In this document: one piece after another, positions 7,752 to 17,060 of the stretch
How positions within the stretch are numbered: position 1 is the stretch's first letter
Layout of the letters: each line of letters starts with the position of its first letter
Assembly: GCA_002367815.1 (NCBI GenBank)
Contig: DFDG01000049.1
Location: 1-24,744 of the forward strand
From: Opitutaceae bacterium UBA3033
Lineage (GTDB): Bacteria; Verrucomicrobiota; Verrucomicrobiia; Opitutales; Opitutaceae
Reading direction: 5' to 3'
DNA: 24,744 nucleotides
The notes under the pieces: generated by a model
Databases searched by the model: none
Seen by the model: the letters and a program-made list of their open reading frames with translations, nothing else
Told to the model about the DNA's origin: nothing
Made by a program: the position numbers and the translations under genes

Positions 7752-9248
7752 ATGCGCCCAAACATCCTGCTCATCACCTCCGATCAACATCGCGCCGATC
7801 ACCTCAGTTGCATGGGCACCCCCGGTTTCAATACGCCAAACTTCGACCGGATGGCCCGCGAAGGGGCGCACTTCAATCGCGCTTACACCCCTTGCCCCAT
7901 TTGCACGCCTTGCCGGATGTCGTTGCTCACCGGTCAATATCCTTCGCGCCATGGGGCCTACTCAATCGGGGTCAGTGTTGATCCCTTCCCCACCACCACC
8001 TTGCCATCCGTGCTTAATGACGCCGGTTACCATACCGCGTTGTTTGGCAAACATCACTTTGTGCGCCGTGACGACGAACTCGAACACATCAGCGGAATGA
8101 AAAAACCGCCGGCCGATTTCTGGAAAACCTGGAACGGCCCTTACGCCGGCTTTCAAGAGTTTCAGGCCAATACCGGACACACGATCAACAACATCCCGGA
8201 AGCCCACTACCGACTCTTCCTCGAAGCCAGTGGCCAGGATTACAAGCAGTGGTTTCCGCAATATCGCGAAGGCGAATACAACTACTACCAAACCGGCGCC
8301 TGGGGTATTCCACCCGAGCTACACGACAGCTCGTGGGTCGCCCGGGTAACCAATGATTATCTGCACCGCCACGCCGAAGACGAACAACCATGGTTCTGTT
8401 GGGCGAGTTTCCAGGATCCGCACGAACCCTTCGTCTGCCCCGAGCCGTGGTATTCAGCGGTCGATAAGGATAAACTCCAAACCTACGAAGGTTACCGCGA
8501 AGGCGAGTTTGACGACCGTCACGAGATTTACCGGCGCATGCACACGCGCGATTTCGGCCCCCTCAACGACGGCAACGGAATCCCTTCCTCTTTCGGCGAA
8601 CCGGAACGCAACCCCATGTTGCGCGAGTCCCTTCAGGCCACGGCCGGCATGGTCAATTTCCTCGACGATCGCATCGGTGCGATTTTCCGCACCCTGGAAG
8701 AAACCGGGCAGCTCGAAAACACCCTCGTCGTCTACACCTCCGACCACGGCGAGATGCACGGTCACCACGGTCTATGGGGCAAGGGCTGTGCCGCCTATGA
8801 AGACTCCCAACGCATCCCCCTGCTCGCATGGGGTCCCGGCTTGATTCCTGCGACCGGTAAAACTGAAGCCTTGGCCAACGTGGTCGACCTTCCGCGCACG
8901 TTTCTTCATTTCGCCGGCGTGAAACCACCCATCGGTTTGCAGGGCTGCGATCTGAGTCCGTTGCTGAAAGGTGATAAAGATTCCGTGCAAGACGCCGTGC
9001 TCATCGAGCTCCGCCCCACGCACTCCACGCTTTATCAAACGACTCTCGTCACGGCCACGCACAAGCTGGTCGTCTACCGCGATACGGATGAGGGCGAACT
9101 CTACGACCTCGTCACCGATCCCAGCCAGTATCGCAATCTTTGGAGCGACGTCGCCGCGCGCGAACTACGCGACAACCTCATGCGGCGTCTCGTGCGCTTC
9201 AACATGGAGCGCGAACCAGAGGCCCCGCCACGCGTGAGTTTTGCGTGA
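7752..9248 (+). CDS. Type I sulfatase (formylglycine-dependent), no signal peptide
   Basis: Sulfuric ester hydrolase of the S1 family, 498 residues. The maturation motif C-x-P-x-R is CTPCR at 51-55, followed by MSLLTGQYPSRHG; Cys51 would become formylglycine. Other family elements are ITSDQHRAD (metal-binding Asp11), GKHHF (Lys100), QDPHEPF (His224), YTSDHGEM (Asp331, His332) and LWGKG (Lys344). The protein starts directly with MRPNILLITSDQH, the first strand of the fold, so there is no room for a signal peptide: the enzyme should be cytoplasmic and act on small imported sulfated sugars. The formylglycine-generating enzyme follows 181 nt downstream on the same strand, a natural enzyme-maturase pair. 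S1 subfamily and substrate were not determined. Confidence 0.95.
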   Translation: MRPNILLITSDQHRADHLSCMGTPGFNTPNFDRMAREGAHFNRAYTPCPICTPCRMSLLTGQYPSRHGAYSIGVSVDPFPTTTLPSVLNDAGYHTALFGKHHFVRRDDELEHISGMKKPPADFWKTWNGPYAGFQEFQANTGHTINNIPEAHYRLFLEASGQDYKQWFPQYREGEYNYYQTGAWGIPPELHDSSWVARVTNDYLHRHAEDEQPWFCWASFQDPHEPFVCPEPWYSAVDKDKLQTYEGYREGEFDDRHEIYRRMHTRDFGPLNDGNGIPSSFGEPERNPMLRESLQATAGMVNFLDDRIGAIFRTLEETGQLENTLVVYTSDHGEMHGHHGLWGKGCAAYEDSQRIPLLAWGPGLIPATGKTEALANVVDLPRTFLHFAGVKPPIGLQGCDLSPLLKGDKDSVQDAVLIELRPTHSTLYQTTLVTATHKLVVYRDTDEGELYDLVTDPSQYRNLWSDVAARELRDNLMRRLVRFNMEREPEAPPRVSFA

Positions 9249-9267
9249 TTGAGCACAAACCGAATCC

Positions 9268-9413
9268 AACCACGGATGGACTCAGATGCACACAGATACA
9301 AACCAGTTGGTTTCCATAATAAAATTCCCATGTGTAATGGATCCCCACCAATCGTTATTTTTGGAATGCCCTCAGAAATTAATCCGTGTTAATCCGTGTC
9401 TATCTGTGGTTAA
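9268..9413. repeat. Dispersed inverted repeat, family B, between sulfatase and FGE genes
   Basis: The left arm AACCACGGATGGACTCAGAT and the right arm ending TGTCTATCTGTGGTT are imperfect reverse complements separated by about 80 nt. The right arm also contains a short tandem (AATCCGTGTT, then AATCCGTGTC). The element sits just upstream of the TTG start of the FGE gene and could affect readthrough from the sulfatase gene. Confidence 0.7.
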
Positions 9414-9429
9414 AAAAGAGATATAGCAT

Positions 9430-10398
<969 letters not shown>

Positions 10399-10408
10399 CT
10401 CACCGCAA

Positions 10409-10485
10409 ATTGTAGGGCGGGATCGCTGATCCTGCCTCGATTGATCAACCGCCTCCATGGCGGGGTCAGCGACCCCGCCCTACAA
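10409..10485. repeat. Palindromic repeat, family A (full element)
   Basis: Two arms of about 28 nt, ATTGTAGGGCGGGATCGCTG at the left and GTCAGCGACCCCGCCCTACA at the right, are near-perfect reverse complements. Each arm is also a small hairpin in itself (GGCGGGGTC-AGC-GACCCCGCC). The element lies between the FGE and Nudix genes and could fold as a strong transcript hairpin. Related copies are at 6783-6858 and 13922-13950. Confidence 0.85.
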
Positions 10486-10508
10486 TCAAACACCCTTCAT
10501 TTCACCCC

Positions 10509-10961
10509 ATGGATATCCCTCATCGCATCTCTGCTGGCGCGCTCGTCATCCACGATGATTGCGTGTTGCTGGTGAAGCATCACATCCCGGGTCAGGATGA
10601 TTTCTGGGTGCCACCAGGTGGCGGCGCAGAAGGCGAAGAATCCCTCATAGACTGTGCCGAACGCGAATGTTTCGAGGAAACTGGTCTGCGGGTCCGGGCC
10701 CTCAAGTTTGTCTATGTCGAGGAGTTCATCGACGAAGGTCGGCGCATCTGCAAACATTGGATTCTGTGTGAGCTGATCGGAGGGGATATAAACTTTAGAC
10801 ACGCGACCGACGAGGAACGTGGCGTTTTGATCGAAGCCGGATTCGTATCCCAGTTTGAAATTGCTTCGCTCAATGTTTACCCTCGCCTCATGCGCGATCA
10901 ATTTTGGAGTGACCACACTGCAGGATTCCCTGTTTTACGTCATCTCGCGTTCGAGTCCTGA
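10509..10961 (+). CDS. Nudix hydrolase
   Basis: Hydrolase of nucleoside diphosphates linked to another moiety, 150 residues, cytoplasmic. The complete 23-residue Nudix box is at 38-60 and fits G-x5-E-x7-RE-U-x-EE-x-G-U: Gly38, Glu44, Arg52-Glu53, Glu56-Glu57, Gly59-Leu60. The preceding WVPPGGG is also typical. Substrates range widely in the family (nucleotide sugars, ADP-ribose, NAD, oxidised nucleotides), and nothing in the sequence narrows them. It stands 25 nt before the FGGY kinase and after a strong hairpin repeat, so it may start a new transcript with the kinase. A link to nucleotide-sugar turnover in this cluster is only inferred. Confidence 0.93.
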   Translation: MDIPHRISAGALVIHDDCVLLVKHHIPGQDDFWVPPGGGAEGEESLIDCAERECFEETGLRVRALKFVYVEEFIDEGRRICKHWILCELIGGDINFRHATDEERGVLIEAGFVSQFEIASLNVYPRLMRDQFWSDHTAGFPVLRHLAFES

Positions 10962-10986
10962 ATTAATAGCAAATAACCAATAACCA

Positions 10987-12645
10987 ATGAACCCCCTCTA
11001 TCTCGGCATCGACGTCGGCACGGGCAGTGCTCGCGCCGGACTCTTCACGGCGGACGGACGCATGATCGGCACAGCGACCCAAGCCATCAAAATGTGGAAA
11101 CCACAGTCCGATTACGTCGAGCATTCCTCGGCAGATATTTGGCAGGCCTGCGGCATCGCCATCCGTGGCGCCCTTAAACAAGCCAAGGCTACTCCCGAGC
11201 AAGTCGCCGGCATCGGTATCGATGCCACTTGTTCACTCGTCTGCTTGGATGGCAATGATCAACCCGTGACGGTTTCGCCCAGCGGCCATGATACGCAAAA
11301 TGTCATTGTTTGGATGGACCATCGCGCCATCCCCCAAGCCGAGCGAATTAACCGAACCAAACACGCCGTGCTGCGTTATGTCGGAGGGGTGATCTCGCCG
11401 GAAATGCAAACGCCCAAGTTACTCTGGTTGAAAGAAAATTTGCCCACCACGTGGAAGCGCACGGCCCGATTCCTCGATCTGCCGGACTTCCTCACCTACC
11501 GCGCCACCGGCAATGACACCCGCTCACTTTGCACCACCGTCTGCAAGTGGACTTATCTCGGCCACAAGGGCACTTCAGGCAAAGGTTGGTCGAAAGACTA
11601 TTTCCAACAGATCGGACTGGGTGATTTGGCTGAAGAAAAGTTTGCCCGCATCGGCCAAACGATTCGTCCGATGGGTGAACCGATCGGCCATGGTCTCACC
11701 GCAACATCCGCCCGTGAACTTGGTCTCCGTCCAGGGATTCCCGTCGGCGTATCTATCATCGATGCACACGCAGGAGGGCTGGGCATGCTCGGAGCGCCGG
11801 TCGGCCATAAGAAACCCACCACCGCATCACTCGAACATCGTCTCGCGCTTATCGGTGGCACGTCCTCCTGTCACATGGCCGTATCCCCCAAACCGCGATT
11901 CATTGACGGTATCTGGGGGCCCTACTTCTCCGCCATGGTTCCCGGATCATGGCTGACCGAGGGTGGACAATCCGCAACCGGAGCCTTGATCGACCATGTG
12001 ATCTCTTCCCATGCCGCCGCCAAGCCCCTCGCAGCGACGGCCAAGAAACAAGGTCGCACGATTTACGAATTGCTCAACGAGCGCCTCGATAAGCTCGCTC
12101 AGACTCAAGGCGTAAAATTTTCCGGTGAACTCACGCGCGACCTGCACATCCAGCCCGATTTTCACGGCAATCGTTCGCCCCGGGCCAATCCTACGCTCAA
12201 GGGCACGGTGACCGGCCTCGCGCTCTCCGCCACGACCGACGATCTCGCGTTGCAATATCTCGCGGCCATCCAAGCCATCGCCTATGGCACCCGCCATATT
12301 CTCGAAGAGATGAACTTTAAGGGCTACCGCATTGATACCCTGCTGGCTTGCGGAGGTGGCACCAAGAATCCCGTTTTTCTACGTGAACATGCTGATATTA
12401 CCGGGTGCAAGATCGTGCTGTCGAAAGAGCCTGAAGCCGTTCTGCTCGGGTCCGCCGTGCTCGGTGCGGTCGCGGCAGGAAGATTCGCCGGGGTTCTCCC
12501 CGCGATGGCCGCCATGAATACGACCGACCGCGTCATCCCCCCGACCAAAGGCCGCGTCGCTAAATACCACGCCGCCAAATACCAAGTCTTTCACCGCCTC
12601 CATGCCGACTTCCTCGCCTATCGCGAAATGATGAAAAAATCTTAA
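10987..12645 (+). CDS. FGGY-family pentulose kinase (D-ribulokinase-like)
   Basis: ATP-dependent carbohydrate kinase of 552 residues, cytoplasmic. The N-terminal phosphate-binding motif is YLGIDVGTGSARAGLF (5-20). GIDATCSLV (77-85) includes the TCSLV sequence that I recall as typical of the D-ribulokinase (FGGY/YDR109C) branch. VWMDHRA (108-114) and IIDAHAGG (257-264, with Asp259 as the likely catalytic base) follow, and the C-terminal nucleotide-binding part has LLACGGGTKNPVFL. The length agrees with this branch rather than with glycerol or xylulose kinases of about 500 residues. It follows the Nudix gene by 25 nt and ends before a hairpin repeat at 12650. It could phosphorylate a ketopentose released by the neighbouring sugar enzymes; the exact sugar is not proven. 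Confidence 0.92.
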   Translation: MNPLYLGIDVGTGSARAGLFTADGRMIGTATQAIKMWKPQSDYVEHSSADIWQACGIAIRGALKQAKATPEQVAGIGIDATCSLVCLDGNDQPVTVSPSGHDTQNVIVWMDHRAIPQAERINRTKHAVLRYVGGVISPEMQTPKLLWLKENLPTTWKRTARFLDLPDFLTYRATGNDTRSLCTTVCKWTYLGHKGTSGKGWSKDYFQQIGLGDLAEEKFARIGQTIRPMGEPIGHGLTATSARELGLRPGIPVGVSIIDAHAGGLGMLGAPVGHKKPTTASLEHRLALIGGTSSCHMAVSPKPRFIDGIWGPYFSAMVPGSWLTEGGQSATGALIDHVISSHAAAKPLAATAKKQGRTIYELLNERLDKLAQTQGVKFSGELTRDLHIQPDFHGNRSPRANPTLKGTVTGLALSATTDDLALQYLAAIQAIAYGTRHILEEMNFKGYRIDTLLACGGGTKNPVFLREHADITGCKIVLSKEPEAVLLGSAVLGAVAAGRFAGVLPAMAAMNTTDRVIPPTKGRVAKYHAAKYQVFHRLHADFLAYREMMKKS

Positions 12646-12649
12646 CGTG

Positions 12650-12678
12650 ATGGATGGGCACGGCCCTGTGCCCGCCAT
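12650..12678. repeat. Hairpin after the FGGY kinase gene
   Basis: GGGCAC and GTGCCC (12656-12661 and 12668-12673) flank the loop GGCCCT, and an outer ATGG/CCAT pair extends the stem. It begins 5 nt after the kinase stop. No T-tract follows, so it is not a classical intrinsic terminator, though it may stabilise the transcript end or help termination. The rest of 12679-12865 holds nothing I recognise. Confidence 0.5.
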
Positions 12679-12865
12679 GCGAACCGCAGTCAGTATTTAC
12701 CCACAGACATTCAAGTTCAATTCCAGACGTCTCTGCCTATGGGTAGTGATTTTCTTCGACGCCCCAGTCTTTGGATATGGATTTTATCGCCATAGCATTC
12801 GCTGCTTTGCATCTACCTTTGTCTCCGTAATCCAACATAGAAATACAAAGGCGCTAAAAGTCTCC

Positions 12866-13876
12866 TCAGCCCTTCATCGCATCCGCATAAGGTGCTGCGG
12901 TTAAATCAACCACTTGGCCGGTCTTGATTGATTCGATCGCCGCCAGCACCACGGCCGATGTGCGTCGGGCCGACCGCACGGAAACCGGTGAAGCTGCTCC
13001 CTCAACAAGGGCCTTGATAAATGCGGTATCGATCACGCCAGCGCCTTCCTCCGGCCATGCTGGATGTTCAGTCACTTCCTTGTTCTCCCGCGTCATCAGC
13101 GAATTGAGCCGATTAAACAAACTCACGCTGCGTTCGCCGTCCGATTGTTGCAGCGCGAATTTCGACGAATGGGGTGGCACGCCGACATCGCCGACTGAAA
13201 CGGTGGCGACGTTGCCATCGGCAAAGGTGATCGTGATCGCCGCCACGTCCACGATGTCATTTTCAGGATGGTGAATGTTGCCACCCGCCGCATAAACACG
13301 CACCGGCGATGAGGGATGTAAATGCAACACGGTATCCACCATATGGCAGCCCTGCGACAACACGTTGCCTCCACCCTTGATTGGATCGTTGGCCCATACA
13401 CTGGAGGGCCAGTGATCATCGATCACTTGAGCCACCGTGAGTGTCGGTTTGGTGAGAAATGCCTTGGCCGCAATCACCGCCGGGAAAAACCGCAGTTTGT
13501 AACCAAACGCCGCCGTCACGCCCGACTGCTCCACGGCCGCCACGATGCGATCGCAGTCGGCCAAGGTCAGCGCCAGTGGTTTTTCCAGAAAGAAATTCTT
13601 GCCCGCCGCCGCCGCCGCTTCCGCCAGCGGGGTATGAGTATCGTGCTGCGTGCTGATCCACACTGCATCGATCTCCGGGTCCGCAAAGATTTTGGCCACC
13701 TCGTTGGTCGCATAACCGGCCCCATATTTTTTCGCGAAATCTTCCGCTCGATCCAGCGCGATGTCGCACACCGCCCGTAATTCGGCTCCGTCGTATTGCG
13801 CAAGAAATTGCGCGTGCTGGGAGCCGTAGCTGCCACAGCCAATGATGGCCGCTCGAATGATTTTTGGGGAACTCAT
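12866..13876 (-). CDS. Gfo/Idh/MocA family oxidoreductase
   Basis: NAD(P)-dependent dehydrogenase of sugars or related polyols, 336 residues, cytoplasmic. The Rossmann loop is GCGSYG (13-18). The second strand ends AVCDIALDR, the family's EKP motif is intact (FFLEKPLAL, Glu98-Lys99-Pro100), and the substrate-side motif GGGNVLSQGCHMVD carries the expected histidine (His178). The C-terminal sheet domain has VDVAAITITFADG. Unlike the oxidoreductase at 4246-5391, all usual catalytic positions are present, so a working enzyme is likely. It is convergent with the FGGY kinase and divergent from the Asp-box gene. The stop is at 12866, and no strong ribosome-binding site precedes the ATG at 13876. Substrate unknown. 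Confidence 0.93.
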   Translation of the reverse strand: MSSPKIIRAAIIGCGSYGSQHAQFLAQYDGAELRAVCDIALDRAEDFAKKYGAGYATNEVAKIFADPEIDAVWISTQHDTHTPLAEAAAAAGKNFFLEKPLALTLADCDRIVAAVEQSGVTAAFGYKLRFFPAVIAAKAFLTKPTLTVAQVIDDHWPSSVWANDPIKGGGNVLSQGCHMVDTVLHLHPSSPVRVYAAGGNIHHPENDIVDVAAITITFADGNVATVSVGDVGVPPHSSKFALQQSDGERSVSLFNRLNSLMTRENKEVTEHPAWPEEGAGVIDTAFIKALVEGAASPVSVRSARRTSAVVLAAIESIKTGQVVDLTAAPYADAMKG

Positions 13877-13921
13877 AATAAGGGGGGATAATTTAAAATG
13901 TTCTTTGCCAGACTAGTGCAG

Positions 13922-13950
13922 GGCAGGGTTCGGAGACCCCGCCCTACAAA
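13922..13950. repeat. Solo arm of palindromic repeat family A
   Basis: GGGTTCGGAGACCCCGCCCT followed by ACAAA is the reverse complement of the left arm found at 6783. Only one arm is visible here, so this may be a half element or a decayed copy. It lies in the 217-nt divergent gap between the oxidoreductase and the Asp-box gene, which otherwise holds no gene. Confidence 0.7.
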
Positions 13951-14093
13951 CTGACCTAGAAATTTAATCCAATTCTGGGGAGACATGTAAAAATGCTTGG
14001 TCAACGCAGCAAACCCCGTGCGTCTGGACCAAACAAGCCTTTTACCGCCGGAAGACACAGATGAGATTTGCCCTGCGACCGGTGGACTGAAAA

Positions 14094-15173
14094 GTGAACG
14101 CAGTCATGATCCAAAAATTTACCGTGTCGCGGGACGATTCGATCTATGAAGCATTCCCCGATGTTACCTTGACGGCCGATGGACGCCTGCTCTGCGTTTT
14201 CGAAGAATGCACTCACCACGGCAAACGGGATTGGACCCGGATCGCCCTCACGGAATCATCCGATCGCGGCCGCACTTGGTCGCCCAAGCACCCACTCACT
14301 GCGCCCGGAGAAACCGGTTGGTATTGGAACTGTGCCCGCATCTCCACCCTGCGCGACGGTCGCGTAGCCATCGTGATCGACTACATTGGATCGGACAAGC
14401 GCACCAAAGACGTGCATCACCTGCTCAAGAATTTCCTCTTCATCAGTCACGATCATGGCGCGACTTGGGATGAACCGATTCTGCTGCCGATGCAGGGCAT
14501 CATGCCGGACAAACTGATCGAGTTGGCCAATGGCCGTTGGCTGACATCGTGCCACGTGTGCAGCGATGAGACCAACTTCATCAAAACCCTGCTCTGGTAT
14601 TCCGATGATCAGGGCGCGATCTGGAACGGACCAATTACCGTGGCTGATCAAGCCGGCCTCCATCTCTGCGAAATTTCAATTCTGCCGGTCGATGATAAAG
14701 TGCTGGTCGCGTTGCTTCGCGAAAACTCCTTCAAAGGTTGGGACGCCTACAAAACCATTTCTCGCGATGGCGGGCTGACTTGGGGACCACCCATCACCCT
14801 GCCAATTCCCGCCTGCCACCGCCCGACCGCCGGTTGGCTCAATGATGGACGCGCGCTCGTCACCTGTCGTTTGATGCAAGGAGGCAAAGGCTGGGTCGGC
14901 TGGTGGACGCAAAACACCCTCGCTTGTCTCACGGACAAGGAATCCCTGCTCGCCGATACTCGTGAAGACGCGCGCACGCGCATCCTCCCACTGGACTATG
15001 ATCGTTCGCCCGAAAGCGACACCGGTTACACCGGTTGGGTGCAGTTTGCTGACGGCGAGATCTACGTGGTAAATTACATCCTCGACGACGCGCCCAAAGC
15101 GCAAATCCGCGGTTACTCCCTGCGACCGGAAGATATCATGCTGCCGACGAAGACCCGAAATTGGGTTGAGTAA
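14094..15173 (+). CDS. Asp-box (BNR) beta-propeller, sialidase superfamily
   Basis: Six-bladed propeller protein of about 359 residues, likely a glycan-binding or glycan-cleaving enzyme. Four Asp-box motifs of the type S-x-D-x-G-x-T-W are present: SSDRGRTW (about 55-62), SHDHGATW (118-125), SDDQGAIW (170-177, slightly off consensus) and SRDGGLTW (223-230). The FRIP/YRIP motif expected near the N-terminus of true GH33 sialidases is absent, so sialidase activity is uncertain. There is no signal peptide, which would place it in the cytoplasm. The start may be GTG 14094, which has GGTGG 8 nt upstream, or ATG 14106, which lacks a well-placed site; I kept the GTG. It stands alone, divergent from a Gfo/Idh gene and upstream of the tmRNA. 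Confidence 0.85.
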   Translation: MNAVMIQKFTVSRDDSIYEAFPDVTLTADGRLLCVFEECTHHGKRDWTRIALTESSDRGRTWSPKHPLTAPGETGWYWNCARISTLRDGRVAIVIDYIGSDKRTKDVHHLLKNFLFISHDHGATWDEPILLPMQGIMPDKLIELANGRWLTSCHVCSDETNFIKTLLWYSDDQGAIWNGPITVADQAGLHLCEISILPVDDKVLVALLRENSFKGWDAYKTISRDGGLTWGPPITLPIPACHRPTAGWLNDGRALVTCRLMQGGKGWVGWWTQNTLACLTDKESLLADTREDARTRILPLDYDRSPESDTGYTGWVQFADGEIYVVNYILDDAPKAQIRGYSLRPEDIMLPTKTRNWVE

Positions 15174-15275
15174 GCCCGTCCTCCATCGCGCTTGCATCGT
15201 AGATGCATGTGATGCATGTTAGCCGACCTGTTCTTTGATTGGTTAGCACACCGATCATCCGAACTATCCCTTTTG

Positions 15276-15631
15276 GGGGGTGTTCTGGATTCGATTTCTG
15301 ATTGGAGTGCACTGCTGCCGTTCGAGAGTGAAAGGTCTCTCGCAAATCTCCTTTTCAAAAAAACTAAGCGGCAACTACGAAGAAATGCCCCTAGCAGCCT
15401 AATTGGCCGCTACGTTGGTCCGGCGACACCTGCTAGCCGAAACCGACGCCGACAGCAGGCATAGTATGTAGAGCGACTCGCGGACTACATACCGTATCTT
15501 CATCCGGGAGTTGGCTTGAGCTTAAGCGCGTGTGATCGCGTAACTCCGGCGAGATCAAAGTCACACTATAACGGTAGATGCGGTGTGTGAAGGTTAGAAA
15601 CACGCGGGTTCAATTCCCGCCACCTCCACCA
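15276..15631 (+). ncRNA. ssrA: Transfer-messenger RNA (tmRNA)
   Basis: Ribosome-rescue RNA of 356 nt. The 5' end GGGGGTG pairs over seven positions (one G-U) with CACCTCC at 15621-15627, followed by an encoded ACCA. The T-arm GCGGGTTCAATTCCCGC and the 5' TTCTGGATTCGA are typical of one-piece tmRNA. The tag frame runs from GGC 15370 to TAA 15402 and encodes GNYEEMPLAA, which would follow the alanine carried by the tRNA-like part. The determinant region before the resume codon is A-rich (AAAAAAACTAAGC). The LAA end fits recognition by ClpXP-type proteases. A weak sigma70-like promoter could be TTGGTT/AACTAT with 17-nt spacing at 15239-15267. The SmpB partner gene is not in the window. Confidence 0.95.
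15370..15402 (+). other. tmRNA proteolysis-tag reading frame
   Basis: Ten codons plus TAA within ssrA: GGC AAC TAC GAA GAA, then ATG CCC CTA GCA GCC. The encoded tag is GNYEEMPLAA. The resume codon GGC is placed by analogy with the E. coli spacing after the upstream A/U-rich determinant; starting one codon earlier is possible. Confidence 0.8.
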
Positions 15632-16140
15632 TTTGTTAGATACTGACATATAGTTAGTTGTATCACTAATTGGCGATGCCTGATATGCTCGCTTGCTAGA
15701 GTTTATTAGCCAGCAGCGTCCACTTATCGTTATTCAATAAAGTATGGCAGGCCGTTGGTTGACTACAAAAGTTAACCATTTCGGCGCAGGCTTGATAAGC
15801 TCTGGCAGGACTGCCTCAACACTCTGGGCAGATACACCAACCTCGCATCGCTGGAACCGGAAATCCCCAAACTCTCCCGCGTCACCTTAATCTAATAATC
15901 GGGTAGCGCCCGGTGTTTTCACCCGTGGGTTGATTGAAAACGCGATGCTCGCTGCGACAAAGTGAAACTCGATGGATCCGAAGGGTTTCAGCATGCGTCC
16001 GGCTGTCGCCAAGGCCTCGGAGAATCCTCAGTCCTCTCGTGGTCCTACTGTCGATTTCAGAGGAAAGTGAGTTTGATCCGCAATCGTTCCAGTGGGTCGG
16101 GACCCCTCGGATCGTTACGGAGGTAGTCGAACCCGCGCGT
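15632..16140. other. Accessory stretch after tmRNA, no intact gene
   Basis: About 500 nt with no convincing gene. A short open stretch (about 15774-15895, plus strand) reads RRRLDKLWQDCLNTLGRYT and ends at tandem TAA stops inside the repeat copy at 15851-15908. It looks like the tail of a lost gene, but I do not recognise the family. No integrase, tRNA or clear attachment duplicate of the tmRNA end was seen. Confidence 0.5.
15851..15908 (+). repeat. Imperfect direct repeat, copy 1
   Basis: This copy contains GGAACCGG, AACTCTCCCGC, CTTAATCTAATA and GGTAGCG in order. It shares order and most bases with 17061-17121, on the same strand. The two copies flank the DUF4239 gene, about 1.2 kb apart. 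Confidence 0.7.
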
Positions 16141-16950
16141 CTACTTCGCGAGCTTGGCGTCAATCTGGTCCCGCAGCTTAACAAAGCCATCGGAACTGAT
16201 GCTCAGTTCGCCGCGGAACGGGTTGTCCATCGCGACCAAGAAGAAGATCGGTAGCCCGAGCATTAAGGCGACGCTCGTGGTCGAGAAGAGCTTTACGGTC
16301 TCAGAGCTCGCGGAGACGAACCACGTCGAAGCGATCGTGAGCAAGGCTCCGATCACCACGATCCACCACAGAGGCGCGTTTAACCGCGCGTCAAAGCTAA
16401 GCGCACGCTCGTCGCCGGCTTGCATCAAGACATTGAGTTGGTGCACCGAACGCGCTTGTCGTTGCACCCCGCCACCGCCGAACAGGCGGCCTGAATCACG
16501 GGAGCTGAGCAATGCTTCGATGGCCTCCAGCTTTTCCGACTCGCCTTCGGGCGGGTTTCCGACCTGTTGCGCCGGCCAAGACTTCTCAACCACAGTGTCT
16601 GCCCAGTCCCGCAACGTCCGCAAACTCTCCGTTCGCATGGGCTCCGGCATGGTGTTGAGGGTGCGCTGAAGGTTGGTCGCCATAAGCTCTTCTTTCTGAG
16701 CCAGCTCATCCATCGAGTTGAACGTGTCCCACGTGCCTACGGCAACGAGACCCAGCGTGATGCCAAAGAAGATACCCAGCGTGCTGCTGACGATCCCAAT
16801 AACGTCGTTTTGACCGGGGTAGGGGCCCACCCATTTATCGATGGGCTTACGCAGCAGGAAATGGCCCGACAGGGCGAAGAGCACAAACGCGGCGCAAACC
16901 ACGGCGCCGAGCCAGAAATTAGACAGATCATACAGCCAGTAAAATGACAT
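16141..16950 (-). CDS. DUF4239 (bestrophin-like) integral membrane protein
   Basis: Inner-membrane protein of 269 residues. Hydrophobic segments at about 11-33 and 49-71 are followed by a soluble middle domain (about 75-190) rich in charged helices, then segments at about 193-213 and 221-241. The closing motif MDNPFRGELSISSDGF is characteristic of the DUF4239 family, annotated as bestrophin-related, which would suggest an ion channel or membrane-associated role; no function is established for this protein. It lies in the region after the tmRNA, flanked on both sides by copies of an imperfect repeat, with decayed gene pieces next to it, so it may be acquired cargo. The ATG at 16950 begins MSFYWLYDLSNFW. 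No partner gene in the same direction. Confidence 0.88.
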   Translation of the reverse strand: MSFYWLYDLSNFWLGAVVCAAFVLFALSGHFLLRKPIDKWVGPYPGQNDVIGIVSSTLGIFFGITLGLVAVGTWDTFNSMDELAQKEELMATNLQRTLNTMPEPMRTESLRTLRDWADTVVEKSWPAQQVGNPPEGESEKLEAIEALLSSRDSGRLFGGGGVQRQARSVHQLNVLMQAGDERALSFDARLNAPLWWIVVIGALLTIASTWFVSASSETVKLFSTTSVALMLGLPIFFLVAMDNPFRGELSISSDGFVKLRDQIDAKLAK

Positions 16951-17060
16951 GCTATTCGCCTAGCCTGCTGGTCGTGATTTTCAAGCGCTTAAAAATTCCC
17001 AGGCGGCGAGCCTTGAACGGCAGACCGACGTATGAGACGTGGTGGCGAAGCCGGTTACGA

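Noticed and set aside
12650..12678. Classical intrinsic terminator after the FGGY kinase
   Set aside because: The stem is good but no T-tract follows, so I list it only as a hairpin.
15216..15464. Open frame of 82 codons overlapping the tmRNA
   Set aside because: It covers the structured 5' part of ssrA and the tag region in another frame; the RNA explains the sequence.
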